Positions 35,572 to 49,310 of a DNA stretch of 64,000 nt are shown here, piece by piece. This DNA comes from Croceibacterium mercuriale (GTDB taxonomy: Bacteria; Pseudomonadota; Alphaproteobacteria; Sphingomonadales; Sphingomonadaceae), in assembly GCF_000802385.1 (NCBI RefSeq), contig NZ_JTDN01000001.1, positions 1,061,501-1,125,500 on the forward strand. The letters are read 5' to 3'. Position numbers and translations under genes: made by a program. Positions within the stretch are counted from its first letter, which is position 1. The number at the start of each line of letters is the position of its first letter. The notes beneath the pieces were generated by a model, which saw only the letters and a program-made list of their open reading frames with translations, was not told where the DNA came from and ran no database searches.

Positions 35572-35602
35572 AAAAGGGCGGCCCCGCGGGGCCGCCCTTT
35601 TT
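35572..35602 (+). terminator. strong Rho-independent terminator after rpsD
   Basis: AAAAGGGCGGCC and its reverse complement GGCCGCCCTTTT flank CCGCGG, followed by a TTTTT run (35598-35602). A textbook terminator 21 bp after the rpsD stop; also partly symmetric for the convergent chorismate mutase gene. Confidence 0.9.
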
Positions 35603-35629
35603 GCATGTGCACAAGGTGAGGGCGGCGGA

Positions 35630-35941
35630 TCAGCCGCGCGTCTGGTCCCATGTCGCAAGCTCGTAGGCGATCGAGCCTTCGACAAGCACCTCCCACATCG
35701 CCGCAATGGTATCGGCGGGCAGATCGCAGCGATCCGCCTCCGCGACGGCGCCGGCGATCACCTCCACCTTGCGCCGCTCGTCCCGCACCGCATCGCGGGT
35801 CGGCTTGATCCGGGCAGCCGCACGCATGTAGCCGAACCGGTGATCCAGCATGGCGATCAGCTCGCGGTCGAGTGCGTCGACACCGGCGCGAACCTGCGCC
35901 ATCGTGGTACAATCTTGCGGGGCGGGAGCAGGATCTATCAT
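35630..35941 (-). CDS. chorismate mutase, PchB-like (AroQ type)
   Basis: 103 residues from ATG at 35941; ATG at 35989 is also possible. The sequence follows Pseudomonas PchB across its length: DCTTMAQVRAGVDALDREL, FGYMRAAARIKPTRDAV, ERRKVEVIAGAVAEAD, and YELATWDQTRG. The AroQ catalytic Arg/Lys positions are present. PchB is an isochorismate pyruvate-lyase with weak mutase activity; with no siderophore genes nearby this is probably a metabolic chorismate mutase. Confidence 0.8.
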   Translation of the reverse strand: MIDPAPAPQDCTTMAQVRAGVDALDRELIAMLDHRFGYMRAAARIKPTRDAVRDERRKVEVIAGAVAEADRCDLPADTIAAMWEVLVEGSIAYELATWDQTRG

Positions 35942-36049
35942 GCGCCAGCTCTGCCGTTCCGCCCCGTGATTGTCGAGCGTCTCTGCCATTCATCGTTTGT
36001 TACGTGAAGAGAGGTAGCCGACGGGAACGAGGGGTGAACAGGATTGTTC

Positions 36050-36247
36050 ATGGCAAGTCCCATGATCCTTTATCGTTTTATCACCCGCCATCGTACCGGC
36101 AAGTGGTACGCAGACCTCCGCACGGCACAGTTGCGCGCAAATGCCATCGGTGCCGGGTTCCTGGATCCGGCGGGCCACTTCGTCCCTTATCGCGGCACCG
36201 TGCTGGAAATGCGCAAGGCCGGTGCGGAGAACAGTGGCCTCGGCTGA
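36050..36247 (+). CDS. small conserved-looking protein of unknown function
   Basis: 65 residues from ATG at 36050 (AGG eight bases upstream). Sequence MASPMILYRFITRHRTGKW with an Arg/Tyr/Trp-rich start and FLDPAGHFVPYRG in the middle; soluble, no signal peptide. No family recognised. Between divergent chorismate mutase and convergent tgt. Coding reality is judged from amino-acid composition and ribosome site only. Confidence 0.5.
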   Translation: MASPMILYRFITRHRTGKWYADLRTAQLRANAIGAGFLDPAGHFVPYRGTVLEMRKAGAENSGLG

Positions 36248-36263
36248 ACGCCCGGCCGCGACG

Positions 36264-38341
<2,078 letters not shown>

Positions 38342-38359
38342 GCCTGTCCTGCTAGCGTG

Positions 38360-39127
38360 TCAGTCGCGCAACCGCCAGCCGGTGCGGAAGATCACCGCAA
38401 TGGCGGTGACGCACACGACCAGGAACGCCAGCGTCGCGCCCAGCGACAGGGCGATGGGAAAGTCCGATGTGCCGGTGAAGGTCCAGCGCAGGCCGTTCAC
38501 CAGATAGACGATCGGGTTCACCATCGCCACCGTACGCCAAGGTTCGCCCAGCATGTCGAGCGAGTAGAACGTACCGCCCAGGAAGGTGAGCGGCGTGAGG
38601 ATGAGCAGCGGCACGACCTGCAGCTTCTCGAACCCGTCCGCCCAGATGCCCAGGATGAAGCCGAACAGCGAAAACGCGGCGGAGATCAGGAGGACATACA
38701 GCAGCGCGAAGAACGGATGTGCGATAGAATAGTCCACGAACAGGGTCGCGGTCAGCAGGATGATGGACGCCAGGATCAGCGACTTGGCGGCGGCCGCCCC
38801 CACGAAGCCGATCAGCGTTTCCGCCACGCCCACCGGGGCGGACAGCAGTTCGTAGATCGCACCGGTGAAGCGCGGCATGTAGATGCCGAAGCTGGCATTG
38901 CTGGTGGATTCCGACAGCAGCGTCAGCATCAGCAGGCCGGGCACGATGAATGCGCCGTAAGACACCCCGTCGATCGACTGGATCGACCCGCCGATGGCCG
39001 AGCCGAAGACGATGAAGTACAGCGAGGTCGTCAGCACTGGGGCGAGGATCGAACCGAACGCTGTGCGGAAGGCGCGCATCAGCTCGTTCTTGAAGATGGC
39101 ATAGGCGCCACGCAGGTTGACGTTCAT
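38360..39127 (-). CDS. ABC-2 type transporter permease
   Basis: 255 residues, six predicted membrane helices. YadH/ABC-2 signatures: [21 protein letters not shown] at the start and [26 protein letters not shown] in the middle. Start ATG at 39127 overlaps the ATPase stop by 4 nt (ATGA). Probably a lipid, polysaccharide or drug exporter; substrate unknown. Confidence 0.87.
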   Translation of the reverse strand: MNVNLRGAYAIFKNELMRAFRTAFGSILAPVLTTSLYFIVFGSAIGGSIQSIDGVSYGAFIVPGLLMLTLLSESTSNASFGIYMPRFTGAIYELLSAPVGVAETLIGFVGAAAAKSLILASIILLTATLFVDYSIAHPFFALLYVLLISAAFSLFGFILGIWADGFEKLQVVPLLILTPLTFLGGTFYSLDMLGEPWRTVAMVNPIVYLVNGLRWTFTGTSDFPIALSLGATLAFLVVCVTAIAVIFRTGWRLRD

Positions 39128-40092
39128 GCCACCACTCCCTCGATTTCGGTATGATGCTCCTCGTTACGTTCGACCAAGTTGACGAAGATGTCCTCCAGAC
39201 TCGACTGCCGCGTCTCCAGACCGTTGAAGCCAATATTTTGCCGCGTCAGGCGCTGCGCCAGTTCGGCGACCTGCGCCCGCCCCTGTCCCTGCCCGTCGCC
39301 ACCCCGATAGACCAGCGTGCGGCCATCGTCCTCCAGCGTCAGCGGAAGATCGGTGAGACCCGCGGGTATCTCGCCCATTGCCTGTGCCAGGGCGAAGCGC
39401 GCCTCCATCCGCCCGAGCTTGGCCATCATCGATGTCTTGTCGTCCACCAGCAGTATCCGCCCCTGGTCGATCACGCCGACCCGGTCCGCCATCTCCTCCG
39501 CTTCCTCGATGTAGTGCGTCGTCAGGATGATGGTGGTGCCGCGGGCCCGCAGCGCGTCGATCTGGCGCCACATGTCCCGGCGCAGCTCCACGTCGACGCC
39601 GGCAGTCGGCTCGTCGAGGAACAGCAGGTCGGGATCGTGGGCCAGCGCCTTGGCGATCAGGACGCGCCGCTTCATGCCGCCCGAAAGCTCGCGAATGCGG
39701 GAGTCGCGCTTGTCCCACAGGCTGAGCGAACGCAGCACGTCCTCGATCCGGCGCTCGTCCGCCGGCAGGCCGAACATGCCGCGCGAGTAACGGACTGACC
39801 GGATCACGGTGTCGAACATGTCGAAGCTGAGTTCCTGCGGCACCAGCCCGATGCGGCGGCGCAGCCGGCGCCAGTGGCGCTGCAGATCTTCCCCGAACGC
39901 AAAAATCTCGCCGCCGCTGGGCCGAACCAGCCCGCAGACGGCGCCGATCAGCGTAGTCTTGCCCGCACCATTGGGACCGAGCAGCGCGAAGATCTCCCCC
40001 GGCTGGATGGTCAGGTCCACCCCGGCCAGCGCGGTGGTGCCGCGCTTGTAGGTCTTGGTGAGATTGCGGATGTCGAGAATCGGTTCTGGCAC
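39124..40092 (-). CDS. ABC transporter ATP-binding protein (YadG-like)
   Basis: 322 residues. Walker [11 protein letters not shown], signature [11 protein letters not shown], Walker [14 protein letters not shown], and switch His in [15 protein letters not shown]. The C-terminal 80 residues are the extended tail seen in CcmA/YadG-type exporters. Paired with the permease by a 4-nt overlap. The DUF481 gene follows, so a cell-envelope export role is plausible. Confidence 0.9.
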   Translation of the reverse strand: MPEPILDIRNLTKTYKRGTTALAGVDLTIQPGEIFALLGPNGAGKTTLIGAVCGLVRPSGGEIFAFGEDLQRHWRRLRRRIGLVPQELSFDMFDTVIRSVRYSRGMFGLPADERRIEDVLRSLSLWDKRDSRIRELSGGMKRRVLIAKALAHDPDLLFLDEPTAGVDVELRRDMWRQIDALRARGTTIILTTHYIEEAEEMADRVGVIDQGRILLVDDKTSMMAKLGRMEARFALAQAMGEIPAGLTDLPLTLEDDGRTLVYRGGDGQGQGRAQVAELAQRLTRQNIGFNGLETRQSSLEDIFVNLVERNEEHHTEIEGVVA

Positions 40093-40351
40093 GGGTGGGA
40101 GATTGGGCGTGGGCAGGTTTATTGCAACCGCGAAAACATGCCGGCGGGTTTACACCAAACGGCCTGAAAGTGCGTACCCTCAGCCCCCCATTCTGTCTCC
40201 GGGGAAACACTGCGCAAGGGTGTGAACTTCCGCCGGCCATCGTCGCTCGCCGTCCGGGAGGCCCGCGATCGGGCTGATGGCGGGCTGAAGATCATGGACC
40301 ATCGTATAACGGCCCTGTCCCATGTAGGACAGCGGCGACCGTTGCGAGTGC

Positions 40352-40379
40352 TTGCCCTGCCGCGCGGACACTCTATTGG
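40352..40379 (+). promoter_or_regulatory. candidate promoter of the GT2-GtrA gene
   Basis: TTGCCC (40352-40357), 16-nt spacer, TATTGG (40374-40379), 28 bp before the ATG at 40408. It supports that start over upstream in-frame ATGs at 40222 and 40294. I see nothing else definite in the 315-bp gap from the ABC operon. Confidence 0.4.
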
Positions 40380-40407
40380 CCCGGAAAACTGCGGAAAACC
40401 TGCCATC

Positions 40408-41553
40408 ATGCCCGTCGACACTGCCGCCCCTGCTTCATCTGTCCTGCCGCTGCCCATCCGGCAGCGGGCGGTGCTGTCCGTGGTGATCCCGACCTTCAAC
40501 GAACGCGACAATGTGGGCCGCATGGTCGAGGTGCTGGATGCGGCGCTGGCCGGCATTCCGTTCGAGATGGTGTTCGTGGACGATGACAGCCGGGACGGGA
40601 CACGCGAAAGACTGTGTGAACTTTCGGCCGCCGACCCGCGCGTACGCATGGTGCACCGGATCGGCCGGCGGGGCCTGTCCACCGCCGTCGTGGAAGGCAT
40701 CCTGTCCACCACCGCCCCGTTCATCGCCGTGATCGATGCCGACCTGCAGCATGACGAACGCGTGCTGCCGCAGATGCTGGCAATCCTCCAGACGGGAGAC
40801 GCCGACGTGGTGGTGGGATCGCGCTACACCGAAGGCGGCGGCGTGGGCGACTGGGATGCCGGCCGCGTGCGGGTGAGCGCCGTGGCGACAAGGCTGGCGC
40901 GGATGGTCGCGCGGGTGAAGCTGACCGATCCGATGAGCGGCTTCTTCGCCCTGACCCGCGAGGCGTTCGACAGCGCGGTGCGCGACCTGTCGGGCCAGGG
41001 CTACAAGATCCTGCTGGACATTTGCGCCAGCAGCGCCGCCCCGCTGCGCATGGCTGAGGTGCCATACCAGTTCCGCGCGCGGGAGGCGGGCGACAGCAAG
41101 CTCGACGCGATGATTGTGTGGGAATATCTGCTCCTGCTGGTCGACAAGCTGATCGGCCATATCGTGCCGGCCCGCTTCGTGTCCTTCATGGCCATCGGCG
41201 GGGTCGGCGTGTTCGTCCACATGGCGGTGCTGGGTTCCTTCGTCGCGCTGGGGCAGCCGGCCTTCATCTGGGCCCAGTCCATCGCCACCGGCATCGCGAT
41301 GGTGTTCAACTTCTTCATCAACAACCTGCTGACCTACCGCGACCGCCGGCTGAAGGGTTTTGTGCCCGTGACGCGCGGATTGCTGAGCTTCGTGGCGGTG
41401 TGCTCCGTCGGGGCAATCGCCAATGTCGGCATCGCGGAGGTGCTGTTCGCCGGCTATCGCTATGCCTGGTGGCTGGCCGGGCTGGCGGGCATCGTGGTGG
41501 GCGCGTTCTGGAATTATGCCGCGACGGCGCTGTTCACGTGGAAGGCGAAGTAG
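40408..41553 (+). CDS. glycosyltransferase family 2 fused to GtrA-like membrane domain
   Basis: 381 residues. N-terminal GT2 domain of the polyprenyl-phosphate-mannose/glucose type: VVIPTFNERDNVG, DDDSRDGTRE, DADLQHDERVLPQMLA (DXD-like), and LTDPMSGFFALTREAF. C-terminal part (about 240-375) has four hydrophobic helices of the GtrA family. It should make a polyprenyl-phosphosugar and help flip or retain it at the membrane. ATG at 40408 is preferred (promoter upstream). A lower-GC patch with direct repeats follows the stop. Confidence 0.85.
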   Translation: MPVDTAAPASSVLPLPIRQRAVLSVVIPTFNERDNVGRMVEVLDAALAGIPFEMVFVDDDSRDGTRERLCELSAADPRVRMVHRIGRRGLSTAVVEGILSTTAPFIAVIDADLQHDERVLPQMLAILQTGDADVVVGSRYTEGGGVGDWDAGRVRVSAVATRLARMVARVKLTDPMSGFFALTREAFDSAVRDLSGQGYKILLDICASSAAPLRMAEVPYQFRAREAGDSKLDAMIVWEYLLLLVDKLIGHIVPARFVSFMAIGGVGVFVHMAVLGSFVALGQPAFIWAQSIATGIAMVFNFFINNLLTYRDRRLKGFVPVTRGLLSFVAVCSVGAIANVGIAEVLFAGYRYAWWLAGLAGIVVGAFWNYAATALFTWKAK

Positions 41554-41579
41554 GAGATTGAAGCGCGTTTGGAATGGCC

Positions 41580-41617
41580 GCTTTTGGGTGGTTTGCGGAC
41601 TGGCGGCTTTTGGGTGG
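41580..41617. repeat. 12-bp direct repeat
   Basis: GCTTTTGGGTGG occurs at 41580-41591 and 41606-41617, 26 bp apart, in the AT-richer patch after the GT2-GtrA gene. It resembles the type of short intergenic repeat scattered in some sphingomonad chromosomes, which I cannot check here. Confidence 0.5.
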
Positions 41618-41660
41618 CTACGTGCAAAAGCGGTCAGTCGCGATCGCGGATTACAAACGA

Positions 41661-41993
41661 TCAGATGAGCTCATGTAAGGGCAGCACTGGCATGTCAGCC
41701 GTGCTGGAAGCGAGTAGGATTTCAGATTTCGCGCTGATGTACCGCAATTCAAGATGGCCGCGGTTCGGTCCGTTCTCAATCACTCTCGAACCGTCAAGGA
41801 CGCAGAACAGACCAAATGCGGTGATTCTAGCAGCATCGGCGACCACGTATTCTACGTTTGCGCGTTCATCGGCTGAAAGCCCATTGAACCAAGCAGCACG
41901 CCGCTTCCTTTCCTCTGACAGGTTCCTGCCTGAGGGCTTGGCAATCTGGGAGATGGTGTCACTGGCAGCTGCTTCGACCACCAACTCGCGCAC
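41661..41993 (-). CDS. small protein of unknown function in a lower-GC patch
   Basis: 110 residues from GTG at 41993. Composition is protein-like (RAAWFNGLSADERANVEYVV, DGSRVIENG, HLELRYISAK) and the codon usage is visibly less GC-biased than the neighbours. No family recognised. The frame stays open about 39 codons further upstream, reading TREITCPLDQAAFVELVREL, but offers no ATG, GTG or TTG there, so the N-terminus may be damaged or use an unusual start. Sits between queA and the GT2 gene. Confidence 0.5.
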   Translation of the reverse strand: MRELVVEAAASDTISQIAKPSGRNLSEERKRRAAWFNGLSADERANVEYVVADAARITAFGLFCVLDGSRVIENGPNRGHLELRYISAKSEILLASSTADMPVLPLHELI

Positions 41994-42116
41994 GAGTTCA
42001 ACGAATGCGGCTTGGTCCAGAGGGCAGGTAATCTCTCTTGTGCGCCTGAACGCGCGGCAGCAATCGGCAACGATAGCGCGAACCGTCTATGTCGGGAATG
42101 GGGCGAGAGCGGACCT

Positions 42117-43145
42117 TCAGGGCAACAGCAGCGAGCTGTCGCCATACGAGTAGAACCGATATCCCTCTGCGATGGCATGGGCATAGGTCTGCTGCATCCG
42201 GTCCAGTCCCATCAGCGCCGAGACCAGCATGAACAGGGTCGAGCGCGGCAGGTGGAAGTTGGTCATCAGCCCGTCGATCGCGCGGAAGGTGTAGCCTGGC
42301 GTGATGAAGATCGCCGTATCGCCCGCGAACGGCCGGATAATACGATCCTCGCCAGTGGCGCTTTCCAGCAGCCGCAGGACGGTGGTGCCGACCGCGATCA
42401 CCCTGCCCCCGTTCGCACGCACCGCGTTCAGCCGGTCCGCCGTGTCCGGCTCGATCCGGCCCCATTCGGCGTGCATGGCGTGGTCGGCGGTGTCGTCGGC
42501 CTTCACCGGCAGGAACGTGCCGGCGCCGACATGCAGTGTCAGCGTCTCGCGCCCGATGCCCGCATGTTCGAGCGCAGCCAGCAGATCGGGCGTGAAATGC
42601 AGCGCGGCGGTGGGGGCGGCAACGGCGCCGTCCTCGACTGCAAACATGGTCTGGTAATCGCTGCGGTCCGCTTCATCCGTCGGCCGCTTGCCGGCGATGT
42701 AGGGGGGCAGCGGCATGCGGCCAGCGCGTTCCAGCAGCACCTCGACCGGCTCTTCGCCAGCAAAGGCCAAGGTCCAGCTGCCGTCAGGGTGGCGCTGCTC
42801 GGCGGCTGCGGCGACATCGGCCGGGAAGGCGATAGTGTCCCCCTCCCGCAGGCGCTTGCCGTTGCGGATGAAGGCCTGCCAGCGCCGCAGGTCGATTCGT
42901 TTGTGCAGCGTGGCGCCGATCCGGGCTTCACCCCGCGTGCCCTCGAGCTGGGCGGGGATCACGCGCGTGTCGTTGAACACCAGCACGTCGCCTGCGCGCA
43001 GGGCCGATGGCAGGTCGCGCACGACACGATCCTGGAACCCGGCCTGCCCGGGTACCACCAGCATGCGCGCGGCATCCCGCGGGCGTGCGGGGCGCAGCGC
43101 GATCAGTTCTGGCGGCAGCGCGAAATCGAACAGGTCGACGCGCAT
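42117..43145 (-). CDS. queA: tRNA preQ1-ribosyltransferase-isomerase QueA
   Basis: 342 residues. Turns preQ1-tRNA into epoxyqueuosine-tRNA using SAM. Start [20 protein letters not shown] at 43145 is the family N-terminus; longer in-frame extensions enter ppi and are wrong. Motifs [42 protein letters not shown] and [17 protein letters not shown]. 4 bp after ppi. In relatives tgt follows queA directly, here it does not. Confidence 0.96.
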   Translation of the reverse strand: MRVDLFDFALPPELIALRPARPRDAARMLVVPGQAGFQDRVVRDLPSALRAGDVLVFNDTRVIPAQLEGTRGEARIGATLHKRIDLRRWQAFIRNGKRLREGDTIAFPADVAAAAEQRHPDGSWTLAFAGEEPVEVLLERAGRMPLPPYIAGKRPTDEADRSDYQTMFAVEDGAVAAPTAALHFTPDLLAALEHAGIGRETLTLHVGAGTFLPVKADDTADHAMHAEWGRIEPDTADRLNAVRANGGRVIAVGTTVLRLLESATGEDRIIRPFAGDTAIFITPGYTFRAIDGLMTNFHLPRSTLFMLVSALMGLDRMQQTYAHAIAEGYRFYSYGDSSLLLP

Positions 43146-43149
43146 GGGA

Positions 43150-43926
43150 TCAGTTGCTGGTGGAGTTGCTGAGTTCGTCCGCAGACAGATCGGCGGCCGC
43201 CACGGGCGCTGCCGGCGGCAGCTTAGGCGGCTTGTTGTCGGCGGCGATGGAGGCCTGCACGATGAAGGTCGGGTTCTGCGGCGGCTCGCCCCGCTGGATC
43301 GCATCCACCGCATCCATGCCGGAGATCACGCGGCCGAAATTGGTGTAGTTCCGGTCCAGCGAGAAGCGCGGGTAGAACACGATGAAGAACTGGCTGTTGG
43401 CGCTGTCCTCCGCCTGGGCGCGGGCCATGGCCACGGTGCCGCGCACATGCGGGAACTGGTTGAACTCCGCCGGCAGGTTCGGCAGCTCAGACCCGCCCGT
43501 GCCGGTGCCGGTGGGATCGCCGGTCTGGGCCATGAAGCCTTCGATCACACGGTGGAAGATGATGTTGTCGTAGAACCCGCGCCGGGCCAGCGTCTTGACC
43601 CGCTCTACATGGGCAGGCGCCCATTCTGGCATCAGCCGGATTGCCACGCGCCGCCCGTTCGACAGGTCGAGGAGCAGGATATTTTCCAAGTCCTGCGTGG
43701 CGTCGAAGTTGACCACCATCGGCATGGCGGTGGCGGCTTGCGTGGCAGCCGCTTCACCAGCGGGTGCGGCCTGCGCCGGTACGGCGGGTGCATCCTGCGG
43801 CGCGCCAGCCGGCGGGCCGGCAGGCACGTCCTGCGGCGGACCAGCGGGCGCGTCCTGCGCCGGGGCGGCAGTTGCCAACACGGCAAGCGGCAGGGAAAGC
43901 GCCAGGGCGAGAATGCGGTTCGTCAT
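43150..43926 (-). CDS. periplasmic cyclophilin peptidyl-prolyl isomerase
   Basis: 258 residues. Signal peptide [23 protein letters not shown], an Ala/Pro/Gln-rich spacer with [18 protein letters not shown] repeats, then a cyclophilin domain ([53 protein letters not shown]). Start 43926 preferred over an ATG three codons upstream (43935). Accelerates proline isomerisation of exported proteins. Family gene commonly sits between coaD and queA. Confidence 0.9.
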   Translation of the reverse strand: MTNRILALALSLPLAVLATAAPAQDAPAGPPQDVPAGPPAGAPQDAPAVPAQAAPAGEAAATQAATAMPMVVNFDATQDLENILLLDLSNGRRVAIRLMPEWAPAHVERVKTLARRGFYDNIIFHRVIEGFMAQTGDPTGTGTGGSELPNLPAEFNQFPHVRGTVAMARAQAEDSANSQFFIVFYPRFSLDRNYTNFGRVISGMDAVDAIQRGEPPQNPTFIVQASIAADNKPPKLPPAAPVAAADLSADELSNSTSN

Positions 43927-43996
43927 CGGTTCCATACACGCTGGGATGAGGGAAGCGCCGGCCCTTAGGGCCAGGCGGCTGTCGGTGCAATGAATG

Positions 43997-44506
43997 TCAG
44001 TCGCTGCCGCGGCGGCCGATGCGGTCCACCCGTGCAGTGACCAGGTCGCGCACGGGTGCGCTGACGAAGCGGGAGATGTCGCCGCCGAACAGGGCGATCT
44101 CCTTCACCAGCTTGGAGGCGATCGGCTGCAACGACACGTCCGCCATCAGGAACACCGTCTCGATCCGGCTGTTCAGCTGCTGGTTCATGCCGGCCATCTG
44201 GTATTCGTATTCGAAGTCCGCCACCGCGCGCAGGCCGCGCACGATCAGGTCGGCCCGGCAGGTTTCGGCGAAGTGCATCAGCAGCGCATCGAACCCGCGC
44301 ACCTCCACATTGTCGAGGCCGAGCCGCACGACTTCGTCCCGGACCATGGCCATGCGCTCCTCCGGCGTGAACATGGGGTTCTTGCTGGGATTGGTGGTGA
44401 CGCCCACCACCAGCCGGTCGACCAGCTTGGCCCCACGCCGGATGATGTCCGAATGACCCAGCGTCAGCGGATCGAAGGTGCCGGGATACAGGCCGATGCG
44501 CGACAC
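43997..44506 (-). CDS. coaD: phosphopantetheine adenylyltransferase
   Basis: 169 residues. Penultimate step of CoA biosynthesis. Nucleotidyltransferase motif YPGTFDPLTLGHSDIIRRG (the HxGH-type TLGH). Active-site loop GVTTNPSKNPMFTPEERMAMV and RGLRAVADFEYEYQMAGMN are as in the family. 2 bp after the polyprenyl synthase stop, so probably in one transcript with xseB-ispA. Confidence 0.96.
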   Translation of the reverse strand: MSRIGLYPGTFDPLTLGHSDIIRRGAKLVDRLVVGVTTNPSKNPMFTPEERMAMVRDEVVRLGLDNVEVRGFDALLMHFAETCRADLIVRGLRAVADFEYEYQMAGMNQQLNSRIETVFLMADVSLQPIASKLVKEIALFGGDISRFVSAPVRDLVTARVDRIGRRGSD

Positions 44507-44508
44507 CG

Positions 44509-45432
44509 TCAGTGGTCCCGTTCCACCACGTAACGGGCCAGCGCGCGCAGCAGGTCCGCCTCCGGCCCGTGCTGCACCAGGTGGCCGATCGCCTGCTCGC
44601 TGAGGGCGCGGGCCTGCGCGCGGGCGGCTTCCGCGCCCATCAGGGAGACGAAGGTGGCCTTGCCGGCCTCCGCATCCTTGCGCAGCGCCTTGCCGGCGAG
44701 CGCCTCGTCACCTTCATGGTCCAGCAGGTCGTCGGCGATCTGGAAGGCGAGGCCGATATCGCGGGCATAGGCGCGCAGCAGGGTGCGGCCCTCTTCCGGC
44801 ACATGGCCCAGGATGGCGCCCATCTCTACCGCGGCGCACAGCAGCGCGCCGGTCTTCAGCTGCTGCAGCCGGGTCACGGTGTGGAGGTCGAACCCGGCAC
44901 CTTCCGCCGCGATATCCATCATCTGCCCGCCGGCCATGCCGTCATGCCCGCTGGCGGTGGCAAGGCAGCGGACGAGGTCGGCGCGGACGAACGGGTCGCC
45001 ACTGGTGGCAGTATCGGACAGGATCTCGAACGCCAGCGCATGCAACGAATCGCCGGCGAGCACGGCGATTGCCTCGCCGAAGGCGGCATGGGTGCTGGGC
45101 TTGCCGTGACGCATGGCATCGTCGTCCATGCAGGGCAGATCGTCATGCACCAGCGAGTAGGCGTGGATTGCCTCGATCGCGCAGCCGGCTCGGATGGCGG
45201 CCTCCCGATCGACATTGTACATTTCCGCCACCGTGATCACCAGCATCGGGCGCACCCGCTTGCCGCCGCCGATCACCGCATGGCGCATTGCTTCGACCAG
45301 GCGGCTGCGCGCATCTTCGGGCACGGGCAGCAACGCGTCGAATGTCGCATCGACCTCCCCCTGGATGCGGGCAAGGCCGTGGGCGAGCAGATCGGTGTCG
45401 AGCAGGCTGGTCCCCATGGCGGGTGCCCTCAT
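44509..45432 (-). CDS. polyprenyl (farnesyl/geranylgeranyl) diphosphate synthase
   Basis: 307 residues. First Asp-rich motif DDLPCMDDDAMRHG and second IADDLLDHEGD; the region around SLVHDDLP fits an IspA-type farnesyl synthase, though Asp-rich motif 1 alone does not fix chain length. ATG at 45432 overlaps the xseB stop (ATGA), favouring this start over the ATG at 45417. xseB-ispA is a classic bacterial pair. Confidence 0.9.
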   Translation of the reverse strand: MRAPAMGTSLLDTDLLAHGLARIQGEVDATFDALLPVPEDARSRLVEAMRHAVIGGGKRVRPMLVITVAEMYNVDREAAIRAGCAIEAIHAYSLVHDDLPCMDDDAMRHGKPSTHAAFGEAIAVLAGDSLHALAFEILSDTATSGDPFVRADLVRCLATASGHDGMAGGQMMDIAAEGAGFDLHTVTRLQQLKTGALLCAAVEMGAILGHVPEEGRTLLRAYARDIGLAFQIADDLLDHEGDEALAGKALRKDAEAGKATFVSLMGAEAARAQARALSEQAIGHLVQHGPEADLLRALARYVVERDH

Positions 45433-45686
45433 TCGCCGGGAAACGGAGCGGTGCCGGCAGCCCGTCCGTCCGGGCCGGCGACGATGCTTTCGATCCGGGC
45501 CTGTGCCTGGTCCAGCCGCGCCTGGCAGTGGCGGCGCAGCTCCTCCCCCCGTTCATACAGCGAGATCGATTCTTCCAGCGGCACGTCCCCGCCCTCCAGC
45601 CGGCGCACGACATCTTCCAGCGCGCGCAATGCGTCCTCGAAACTCAGTTCGGCAATCGGTGCGGTCTTGGCTTCTGTGGCATCCAT
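45429..45686 (-). CDS. xseB: exodeoxyribonuclease VII small subunit
   Basis: 85 residues from ATG at 45686 (MDATEAKTAPIAELSFEDAL). Conserved core LSFEDALRALEDVVRRLEGG and PLEESISLYERGEELRRHC. Partner of XseA, which is not in the window. Overlaps ispA by 4 nt. Divergent from purL, whose ATG is only 79 bp away. Confidence 0.93.
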   Translation of the reverse strand: MDATEAKTAPIAELSFEDALRALEDVVRRLEGGDVPLEESISLYERGEELRRHCQARLDQAQARIESIVAGPDGRAAGTAPFPGE

Positions 45687-45765
45687 CGTGTGCAAGCATT
45701 GACCCAGCGCCTTGGGGCGGTCAACCACTAGCGCGCAGACAGCAGCAAAGCTAAGGGCGCGCCCC

Positions 45766-48000
<2,235 letters not shown>

Positions 48001-48062
48001 ACCTGCCGGACGTTTGGCGCCATGCCGCCCATACCGGATCGCCTGGGCCCGGCGGAGGACGC

Positions 48063-49310
48063 ATGGCGCCCCTAGCATCCGATCGCATTCCGACGCTGGA
48101 CATCCTGCGCGGACTGGCGGTGATGGGGATCTTCTCCGTCAACGTGGTCGGCATGGCCATGATCGAGGCCGCGTATTTCTACCCCCCGGCCTTCGGCTTC
48201 GATGGCATTGCGGACCGGGTGATGTGGGCGGCCAACTTCATCCTGGTGGATGGCAAGATCCGCGCGCTGTTCTCCATGCTGTTCGGCGCCGGCATCGCGC
48301 TGGTATGCGAACGGGCGGCGGCGAGCGGGCGTGAACCCTGGCGCGTGCACTATCCCCGGATGGTGATGCTGCTCGGCTTCGGCCTGGCGCATTATTACCT
48401 GCTGCTATGGGGCGACATCCTGGCCAATTATGCCCTGATGGGGATGATCGGCTTCGTCTTCTGGCGTCTGCCAGCCGAACGGCTGCTGGTGCTGGCGCTG
48501 GTCGGCTTTGCGCTGAGCAATGCGCCGGCGGTGCTCTACTCGCAGCAGCTGGCTACGATGCACGCGCTGGAGACGGCGGGCGGCACGCCGGAGGAGCGGG
48601 CCGCCATCGCGACCTGGCGCACATCCTTGATCCCCGCCCCCGCTGTGATTGCCGCGGATGTGGCGGCGCACCGGTCGGTCGCCGCGCATGCGGAGCGGAT
48701 GTGGCGCGAGAACCCGCTGCGCCCGTTCGAAAGCGTGCCCGGCTATGGCATCGAGACGCTGGCCCTGATGCTGCTGGGTATGGCCGGCTACCGCTCCGGC
48801 TTCCTGACCGGAGCATGGCCGCGCCGGCGTACCGTGCAGGTCGCGGCATGGTGCAGCGCGGCCAGCCTGCTCTATTTCGGGGCGAGCGCCTGGGCGATCC
48901 TGCAGGCCGACTTCGATCCGTTCACCTTCGTTCCGCTGGACCAGTACTGGGCCGGACCGCTGCGGCCGGTGGCGGGGGCCGGCTATGCCGCGGCGATCAT
49001 CCTGCTGTTTCCCCGCAGCGGAGCGGTGGCGGACCGGGTGGCAGCGGTCGGGCGGATGGCGTTCAGCAATTATCTGGGCGCCTCGCTGGTGGGTGCGCTG
49101 CTGTTCAACGGATCCGGGTTCGGACTGTATGGGCAGCTGTCGCGCGCACAATGCTGGCTGTTCGTGCCACCGGTCTGGGCGCTGATGCTGTGGTGGTCGC
49201 CTTGGTGGCTGGCGCGGTTCCGGTACGGGCCGCTGGAATGGGCCTGGCGCAGCCTGGCACGCTGGCGGTGGGAGCCGTTGCGACGAGTGAAGGAGAAAGA
49301 TCATGGCTGA
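48063..49310 (+). CDS. DUF418 / YeiB-like membrane protein
   Basis: 415 residues, multiple membrane helices. Start MAPLASDRIPTLDILRGLAV contains the RGLAVMGI hallmark (DILRGLAV). The pattern FSMLFGAGIALVCERAA and ALMLWWSPWWLARFRYGPLEW near the C-terminus are DUF418 blocks. GGAGGACGC precedes the ATG. Function unknown in the family. Its end overlaps the FMN reductase start by 8 bp. Confidence 0.85.
   Translation: MAPLASDRIPTLDILRGLAVMGIFSVNVVGMAMIEAAYFYPPAFGFDGIADRVMWAANFILVDGKIRALFSMLFGAGIALVCERAAASGREPWRVHYPRMVMLLGFGLAHYYLLLWGDILANYALMGMIGFVFWRLPAERLLVLALVGFALSNAPAVLYSQQLATMHALETAGGTPEERAAIATWRTSLIPAPAVIAADVAAHRSVAAHAERMWRENPLRPFESVPGYGIETLALMLLGMAGYRSGFLTGAWPRRRTVQVAAWCSAASLLYFGASAWAILQADFDPFTFVPLDQYWAGPLRPVAGAGYAAAIILLFPRSGAVADRVAAVGRMAFSNYLGASLVGALLFNGSGFGLYGQLSRAQCWLFVPPVWALMLWWSPWWLARFRYGPLEWAWRSLARWRWEPLRRVKEKDHG

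Noticed and set aside
41569-42153. 194-codon plus-strand frame overlapping the small minus-strand gene
   Set aside because: Reads Ser/Arg/Thr-rich and the minus frame is more protein-like.
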